The notes beneath the pieces were generated by a model. It did not search any database, was not told the origin of the DNA, and worked only from the letters and a program-made list of their open reading frames with translations. Below are positions 56,701 through 64,000 of a stretch of 64,000 nt of DNA, in pieces (the stretch's first letter is position 1; every line of letters begins with the position of its first letter). Made by a program: the position numbers and the translations under genes. Source of the DNA: Paracyclopina nana (Eukaryota; Arthropoda; Copepoda; Cyclopoida; Cyclopettidae); assembly GCA_019096065.1 (NCBI GenBank), contig JAGUCH010000008.1:5213001-5277000 (forward strand), in the 5' to 3' direction.

Positions 56701-59700
56701 ATGGAGGTTCGTTATCCAAGTTGTCCACGTTGGCCAAGCGCAGTTCTCCTGAGCTGCTGGAAGATCATCAGAAGAATTTGGTCGACGTTCGTATTTACAG
56801 CTCGCGCAGCCAAAGAGGAACAAATCCTTGCTCGATTAATAATGGAGGATGTTCTGAGATTTGCCTTTTCAACGGGAGGTACACTCAGTGTGCTTGCACC
56901 TATGGAAGACTGGATCCCAAAGATGGTAAAAGTTGCATTGAGCATGAGGCCTTCATTCTTTTTTCGAGGGTGTCCAAGCTGCAAAGTATTCACATCTCCA
57001 ATGCGTCAGATCTGAACCCACCTCTGCCAGATATTGAAGAGATGAAAAATTCAGTGGGTCTAGCTTTTGACTACAACGCCAAACTGATTTTCTACTCGGA
57101 CTTGCAAAAAGGAACCATAAGTAGTGTGGCTTTCAATGGAGGCAATCACTCAGTGTTATTATCTGACATTGGAGCGGTTGAAGGCCTGGTGTATGAGCAT
57201 TCCCAAAAATATCTCTATTGGACCGGAAAAAAGGCAATATTCAGGATGAGCTCAACTGGCAAGGCCAAGCCTGAAAAAGTGATCGTGTTGACTCATGAGG
57301 AGGACAGGCCACGTGGCATTGATGTGGATTCATGCCAAGGAAAAATTTATTTTACTAACTGGAATCCCAAGGCTCCGAGCATCCAAAGAGCATGGTTTTC
57401 TGGTTACGGCCTTGAGAAAATCATCACGACTAAAATACGAATGCCTAATGCAATTGCCATTGATTCTACCGAGAGAAAAATGTATTGGGGCGACGCAAGA
57501 CTGGACAAAATCGAGCTTGTTGACTTGGTCTCATTGGAAAGGATAGTGCTCAAAAAGGCCTCACCTCAGCACCCATTTGACTTGGCAGTTCATGACAAGC
57601 ACTTGATCTACACAGATTGGGTGATGCATGCTGTGGTTAGAGTCAACAAGTTCACAGGTAATTTGACGTAAGCCTAGATTTTGATCAACAAAGCAATGTT
57701 TTAAAAATTTTTTTAGGAGAGGATATGGTGATGCTAAGGCAAAACATTCCTAGGCCAATGTCATTGGTTGCTGTCTCCAATCAATCATTAGAGTGTGAAA
57801 ACAATCCCTGCTCTATCCTAAATGGAGGCTGCGAGGATATTTGTTCTGTTAACAAAAAGGGCCTAGCTGTCTGCTCGTGTCGTCCCGGCAGATTTGTCAT
57901 CGATGGCAAACGTTGCTCCTATTCCAACTTGCTCTGTAATGACACCAACGAGTTCCAGTGCAGCCAAAACTTTGAGTCATCCAACATTTGCATTCCGTAC
58001 AACTTGACTTGTGATGGGATTCCTCATTGCCCAGACGAGTCTGATGAAGACGTTCGATACTGTGCAGTGCGTCAATGCAAGGCAGGATTCTTCCAATGTG
58101 CTAACAATAAATGCATTTTGGCTAGTGCCAAATGCAACGGCCTCGACGAATGTGGTGATTACAGTGATGAAGAAGGCTGTCCCTGCTCTAATCCTGAGGA
58201 TTTTAAATGCTCCAAAGGACCTTGTGTTGGCAAAGCACAAAGGTGAAATCATTAAATTTCTCCATAAAGCTGTATAAAAAAATGAATTATTTTAGGTGCA
58301 ACGCTGTGCCTGATTGCTATGACGGTAGTGATGAGATGGGATGTCCAGCTCAAGAATGCCCAAATACTTCTAATGGACAGGTGTTGTCAGACAAGCTGAT
58401 CCATTGCAATTTCACCACAGCATGCATTTTACCTGAGTGGATTTGTGATGGAGCCAATGACTGCTGGGACAATTCTGACGAGAAAGACTGCCTTAAAGGT
58501 GTCCCAGATGATTCCAGTTGTCACCCTGAGGTTGGCTTCAAGTGTGCCAATGGCAACTGTATCTCACTTAGCTGGACTTGCGACAGGGAAGATGATTGCT
58601 TAGACAACTCGGATGAAGTCAATTGTACTTTTGACTGCCGTGAGGATGAGTTCAAGTGCCTCAGCGGAGATTGCATTCATGGTACTTGGAGGTGTGATGG
58701 AACCCCAGATTGTGATGATGGCTCAGATGAGCCCATCACTTGCAAGCCCCACAGTTGTGTCAAGGATCAGGAATTCCAATGTATCAATTCTGGAAGATGC
58801 ATACCTTTGACATGGGTGTGCGATGGTGACAATGACTGTGGGGATGACTTGCCAGGCCTAGATGAGTCTCCTGATCAATGTCCAGGTCAAGGACACTGCC
58901 AACCAGACGAGTTCCAATGCCTGAACAACAAGTGCATATCCAACCACTTTTACTGCGATTTTGACAATGACTGCGGTGACATGTCAGATGAGCCCAAAAC
59001 TTGTGACTACCATTTCTGCCCCAAGGATTTCTTCAAATGCAAGTCCGGTCCTGGTTGTGCTCCATATGCTAAACTTTGCGACAGTGTGGCTGATTGTGAG
59101 GACAATTCGGATGAAAATGTCACAGTTTGCTATGACCTTAGGCACCATAAGGAATCCGCATTGCTCAAGTCGAAGTGCCAAGCTCGTGATCAATTTGGTT
59201 GCACAAATGGAGCTTGCGTACCGCTTAAGGCACTTTGTAATGGCCAAGATGAGTGTGGAGACTTTTCAGACGAAGCCTCTTGCGACGTCAATGAATGTGA
59301 AAATCCTCACACTTGTGCCCATATCTGCAAGGACAAGTTGATAGGCTATGAGTGCTCGTGTAATCCCGGATTCAGAATCAATGCCAACGATCCAACCTTA
59401 TGTGATGACATTGACGAGTGCCAAGAGAGTCATCCTTGTTCTCAAATGTGCCTCAACACTCTTGGATCTTACAAGTGCTCTTGCCATCCAGGATACCTTC
59501 CCACTGAGCATGGAAGCTGCAAGGCCAATTCGACTGAAAAGTTCAAGCTCCTCTTCACATCAAGGTACTAATGATTCTTTGCACATTGGCGTAAAATAAG
59601 CATAACATTACTTTTGTAGGTATTACATCAAAATGGCCAATGGCCTTGGAATCACTCAGACCTTGGTGAAGAACCAGACTAATGCTGTGGCCGTTGACTA

Positions 59701-62700
59701 TGACTGGATCTCTGATTGCATCTTTTGGTCAGATGTCACTTCAAGGGGGTCAGCTCTGAGGAAAGTGTGTAATGCTACGAAAACTGACATGCAGAAGCCT
59801 AGTGCCATTCAAGAATTGGCCACTCTTCAAAATCCAGATGGGCTAGCAGTTGACTGGGTTGGTAGAAACCTCTACTGGTGCGACAAGGGATCAGATACCA
59901 TCGAAGTCTCTGACCTTAATGGAAATTTCAGACGTGTCTTGATCCATGAAAATCTGCGAGAACCAAGAGCTATTGCAGTTGATCCTATGAGTGGTCTCAT
60001 GTTTTGGTCCGATTGGGGAGAAAGACCTCATATTGGAAGAGCCTCCATGGACGGGTCTGATGTCAAATTCATCCTGGAGACCAATTTGGGTTGGCCCAAT
60101 GCGATGGCACTCGATTATGCCAATAAAGAAGTGTTCTTCGGAGATGCTCGTGAGGATTACATAGCTGTGTCCGACTATGAAGGCCTAAACGTCCGGATGA
60201 TTTTGGTTCGAGGCTTAAAACCAAGTGCTCACTTGCAGCACATTTTCGCATTAACAGTGTTTGAGGATTTCATATATTGGTCCGATTGGGAAACAAGTAC
60301 CATTGAACGGGCGCACAAGTACACTGGAGAGCAGAACAAGACCATCTTGACCACCATTCATAGACCTATGGATCTTCAAGTGTTCCATCCTTTGAGGCAA
60401 CCCAAGCTACATGACAATCCTTGTGAAAACAACGGAGGATGTGAGGCATTGTGTTTACTTGTCCCTGGAGTGGAAAGTGACAGGCCTGGCAGGGTTTGTC
60501 AATGTCCTGAAAATTTCATCCTGGAAAGTGATGGTTTGAGTTGCAAATCAAATTGCTCAGCTTCTTCGTTCCTTTGCAAAAATAGCCTCAAATGTATTCC
60601 ATTTTGGTGGGTATGTGATTCGCAAGATGACTGTGGAGACAATTCGGACGAGCCCGAGAGCTGCAAGCCTTTTTCGTGTCGACCAGGACAGTTTCAGTGT
60701 GACAACAGCCACTGCATTTTCCCAATGCAGATTTGTGACAGAAATGATGATTGTGGAGATGGATCAGATGAGAAGAATTGCAATGACTATGCTTGCTTTG
60801 GTAAGCAGTTCAAGTGTTCTGGAAATGACACCATGCCTGGATTTTGCATTCCCCCTGAAAGAAGATGCAATCACCATCAAGTAATGAAATATTTGCAATT
60901 AATTGCTGTTATAGGATTATTATTTAGTGTTTTCTTTTTTAGGATTGCCCTAATGGTGAAGATGAGGAGAATTGTCCTGACAAGAAATGCCCTCTGAATC
61001 AGTACAAATGCCACAACAACAATTGCATTCCCAATGTTTGGGTATGTGATGGAGACAATGATTGTGGGGACAACACTGACGAACTGGAATTTTGCCAGTC
61101 AAGAACTTGTCCCGAAGATCACTTCCAATGTCCAGGTGGCAAATGCATCCCTGAAAATTGGAGATGTGATGGAGATGCTGATTGTGAACATGGAGAAGAT
61201 GAGGACTGCAAGCAGGATGATGACAAATCTAACTTCTTCAACAAAACTTGTGATGCCTCATACTTCAAGTGTAACAATGGCAGGTGCATTCCTGGCAGGT
61301 GGAGGTGTGATTTCGACAATGATTGTGGTGACAACTCTGATGAGAAGAATTGCCTCAACTTGTACAGAAATTGTTCAGAGTCAGAGTTGTCATGCTCAAA
61401 TGGCAAATGTGTGCACGAGTCAAAATTTTGTGATGGCAAAAATGACTGTTCTGATGGAACAGATGAGTTGTTCTGCAACGTTGAGTGCAATCCGGAGACA
61501 GAATTCAAGTGCCACAGTCCACCATATTGCATCTTCAAAAAATGGGTGTGCGATGGAGACAGGGATTGCAGTGATGGCAGTGATGAAAGATCTTGTCCTA
61601 ACCAGAACAAAACGTGTCCACCTGGAGAATTTCAGTGTGCAAACAATGAGTTGTGCATCAGTTCTCAATGGATTTGTGACTCTGAGGATGATTGTGGTGA
61701 TGGGAGCGATGAGGTGCCCGAAGTGTGCAAAAATAGAAGCTGTGAGCCCAACAGATATAGGTGTGACAACTCTCAATGCATTCTGTGGTCGTCTGTGTGT
61801 GATACAGTCCAAGACTGCTCAGATGGATCCGATGAATCTGAGAAAGCATGCCAAACCACGGGAGCTTGTGGCAATCCAAATAGCTTTCGCTGTGACAATG
61901 GCAAATGTGTTGACAAAGGCTTCTTATGTGACAGCACTGATCACTGTGGAGATGGGAGTGATGAAGCTAACTGTGACAATCCTCCGTGCAACTTTGGAAC
62001 TTGCTCTCAAGTAAGTTTTAAAATCTTAGGCTTATGATTGTCGATTGGTTTTAAAAATGCTTGTTATTTCAGGATTGTGAGGTTAAAGTGAAATCTGACA
62101 CTTCTAAATCGCTTAATACTAGAAGAAATGTGACCTTGGTAGCAACCTGCTCATGTGTTGAAGGTTATGTTCTTGAGGCAAAGAAAACGTGCAAAGCTAT
62201 TGGAGAAAATGCCACATTGATGGTCGCTAATGAAAACACTTTGAGAACCATTTTCCCCTATGTCTACACAAAAATGGTCGATTTGCATAGTGGTAATCCT
62301 GATTCTGCCAAAATAACAGCTTTGGAGGCTTTTTTCCTTGACGAGAGTCCGTATGTGGTATGGAGTGTGAAGGAGGAGAAAACTATCTATTTGCAAAAAT
62401 TAAGAGGTGAAAGCTCAACTTTGGTGACCAATGTCACGCAGCCTCGTGGCCTTGCTGTGGACTGGCTCTCTGGCAACCTCTACTACATCAGTGACAGAAA
62501 CATCATAAGTGTTGTAAAGATCCTGGACTCCAATATGAAGAGAAGCAATATTTTGTCTAGTGATGACCTAGAGGACCCTCAAGATATTGTGGTGGATCCC
62601 TTTTCTGGAAGAATGTTCATATCCGACCACGGGACAAATCCCAAGATTTTAAAGGCCAATCTTGATGGATCTGGACTTCGATCTTTGGTCGAGGCCAAAA

Positions 62701-64000
62701 TTATGTGGCCATCGAGCTTGACCATTGATTATCCTAACGCAAGACTTTATTGGAGTGATTTGAAGGCCAGGTCCATTGATTCTATTGGGCTTGATGCCAA
62801 GCTTCGCAAAACCATTCGAAAGCTCCACCCTAAAGAGGGACGTCCAGACAAAATTGACGTGTTTGAGAATTATGTCTACTTCACGAGCTTTCAGCACAAC
62901 AAGATCTACAAGATGAACAAATTTGGCCGAGGAAATATTAGTGAGATTGCTGAAGAGGTGACCAGAATTAGTGACATTGCAATAGTCCATATACACAAGT
63001 TCAAGGCTTACAAAGCATCTGTTGATCACTTGAATCCATGCCTGGACAATGGGCCTTGCAAAGGCCATATGCCCAACTCGTTTTGTGTCATTCATCCTCT
63101 GAGCCAAGAGAATGGGGAAATATCAGCTAAATGTATTTGCACCGAAGGATATGAAGATATTGGCAGAAATGGCAGTTGCTCTTTAGTCTATGGGCAGACT
63201 AGAAGTGAAGGCTGTGCTAATGTGGACTGTCACAAGGGCCTTTGCAAGAATGATGAGGTGTCTGGCAGGCCATTTTGTGACTGTGTTGATCCCATGTATG
63301 ATGGGGAATTTTGTGACCATTACATTTGTGCTGGATACTGTCAAAATGGTGGCATGTGCTTTCCTTTTGGCAACGCCCTCAAGTGCAGCTGTAGGAAAGG
63401 CTTTGAGGGGGAAAGGTGTGAAATTAAGAGCTCCAATTGCAGCAAATGCAACAACAATACATGCTCTGTGGATTCGGACACTGGCAAAGCTATCTGCCAT
63501 TGCCAGCCAGGATTCCAGGGTGACCGATGTGACCAGTGCTCAGAGGATGCAGTGTGCCAAAACAATGGCAAATGTGCTCAAGATGAGAATGGATATTTCA
63601 GGTGTAGCTGCGCACCTGGATTCCATGGGCCCGCTTGTCAGCTCAGAATTTGTGACTCTTATGGCCCTTGTCAAAATGGGGGCACCTGTATTGTCAATCG
63701 CAGTGGGCCTGAGTGCCAGTGTCCGATGGCCTTTTATGGGCCTTTCTGTGAGTCGTACGTGTGCGAAAATTACTGCAAACATGGTGGATCTCCCTCTGGG
63801 CATGTCAATTCAGATGGATCCTATCACTGCTTTTGTGAATGCCCACCTGGTACATCTGGACCTAGGTGTGAGAAAGACACGTGTGAAAACCTTCAATGTT
63901 TCCATGGAGGTGTGTGCAAAATCGTCGAAGGTCGTGGAGAGATTTGCAACTGCAGCCTTTTATATACTGGCCTTCAGTGCACAATTCCTATCGATGAGGA
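47734..64000 (+). CDS. LRP1: Low-density lipoprotein receptor-related protein 1 (3' end beyond window)
   Basis: Eighteen coding exons join without a phase error, giving about 4,510 residues before the window ends. Human LRP1 is 4,544 residues in full. It opens with a signal peptide ([20 protein letters not shown]). Order: three LDL-receptor class A (LA) repeats, EGF pair, YWTD propellers, then LA clusters of 8, 10 and 11 repeats separated by EGF-propeller units, then a row of EGF repeats. The 8-10-11 pattern equals clusters II, III and IV of LRP1 and differs from LRP2. LA repeats carry the calcium-binding C..SDE.C ending; propeller blades carry YWTD/YWSD-type words ([27 protein letters not shown]). 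The product is an endocytic receptor clearing lipoproteins, proteases and other ligands. Transmembrane segment and NPxY tail should follow after 64000. Confidence 0.97.
57932..59284 (+). other. LRP1: LRP1 ligand-binding cluster III (10 LA repeats)
   Basis: Ten consecutive LA repeats, from CNDTNEFQC to GDFSDEASC, are counted by their C-terminal SDE-type acidic motif. Most have the Trp/Phe-x-x-C-D-x-x-x-D-C core. The seventh repeat has an unusual spacer ([16 protein letters not shown]) between its calcium-ligand residues. An EGF pair with a calcium-binding DIDEC signature follows. Confidence 0.85.
60553..61977 (+). other. LRP1: LRP1 ligand-binding cluster IV (11 LA repeats)
   Basis: Eleven LA repeats, from CSASSFLC to GDGSDEANC, interrupted by one intron (60881-60942) inside repeat 3. 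Repeat 5 ends EHGEDEDC, lacking the usual SDE serine but keeping the acidic pair. The count equals mammalian LRP1 cluster IV. Confidence 0.85.
63030..64000 (+). other. LRP1: LRP1 membrane-proximal EGF repeats (partial)
   Basis: A row of EGF-like modules of the C-x-N-G-G-x-C type (CQNGGMC, CQNNGKC, CQNGGTC, CFHGGVC). They follow the last propeller and continue to the window edge. In LRP1 this block comes just before the furin site and transmembrane helix, so the rest of the gene probably lies just to the right. Confidence 0.85.

Larger units (their letters stand above)
47720..64000 (+). other. LRP1: Exon map of LRP1
   Basis: Exons: 47720-47984 (CDS from 47734), 48639-48762, 48825-49040, 49407-49825, 50012-50645, 51215-51496, 51557-52416, 52484-52706, 52956-53362, 53420-54228, 54283-54770, 54833-55404, 55466-57657, 57717-58242, 58296-59564, 59620-60880, 60943-62010, 62073 to beyond 64000. 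All introns are GT-AG; most of the later ones are only 54-65 bases. Several LA repeats are split by introns just before their CDG/CDN core. The largest exon (55466-57657) covers two to three propellers, typical of secondary intron loss. Confidence 0.92.

Noticed and set aside
47734-64000. LRP2/megalin identity for the large receptor
   Set aside because: The order and counts of LA clusters (8, 10, 11) and the EGF row near the C-terminus fit LRP1.

Overview
This window looks like nuclear DNA of an arthropod. It holds spliced genes with short GT-AG introns (mostly 55 to 600 bases), AATAAA poly(A) signals, a full-length-scale LRP1 receptor, an innexin, an NK-2 homeobox gene of the vnd/NKX2-2 type, and a small gene resembling the arthropod muscle protein myofilin. 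AT-rich spacers of 1 to 4 kb separate them. I cannot place the species more finely.

Layout. (1) 0.86-1.80 kb, plus strand: a two-exon myofilin-like gene. (2) 1.8-6.0 kb: no supported gene. (3) 6.02-30.39 kb: a decayed copy of the transporter-like gene MFSD11 (UNC93 family), split in two by a very large LTR retroelement. (4) 6,821-30,014: the retroelement itself, 23.2 kb, lying on the minus strand. Its two 923-bp LTRs look identical and it is flanked by a 6-bp target duplication. (5) 32.03-33.71 kb, minus strand: vnd-like homeobox gene. (6) 34.5-38.5 kb: a 4-kb foldback element, a giant palindrome whose arms carry tandem units of about 170 bp, bounded by TTAA. (7) 38.87-39.31 kb: a coding-like fragment, probably a pseudogene. 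(8) 40.6-42.64 kb, minus strand: a four-exon innexin. A tyrosine-rich exon lies just upstream at 43.1-43.3 kb. (9) 47.73-64.0 kb, plus strand: LRP1, 18 coding exons in perfect phase, still open at the window edge inside its C-terminal EGF repeats.

The retroelement is the most unusual object. In its own (minus) direction it runs 5' LTR, leader with hairpins, very long Gag with zinc knuckles, a two-pass membrane ORF, aspartic protease, reverse transcriptase-RNase H, integrase region. About 12 kb of non-canonical cargo follows before the 3' LTR. The cargo includes a long disordered ORF with a duplicated basic motif, cysteine-bearing glycoprotein-like remains, a 458-residue ORF with no family I recognise, and an envelope-like glycoprotein. 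On the opposite strand there is a block of intron-bearing genes with their own poly(A) signals. The 458-residue ORF and the envelope share the same TATA-type motif upstream, which suggests individually transcribed cassettes rather than one retroviral transcript. The core interior carries roughly ten interruptions although the LTRs look identical, so it is treated here as a broken but recent fossil.

The host genes are unrelated in function: muscle filament, neural patterning, gap junction, and endocytic receptor. The two mobile elements sit in spacers or in an already dead gene copy.
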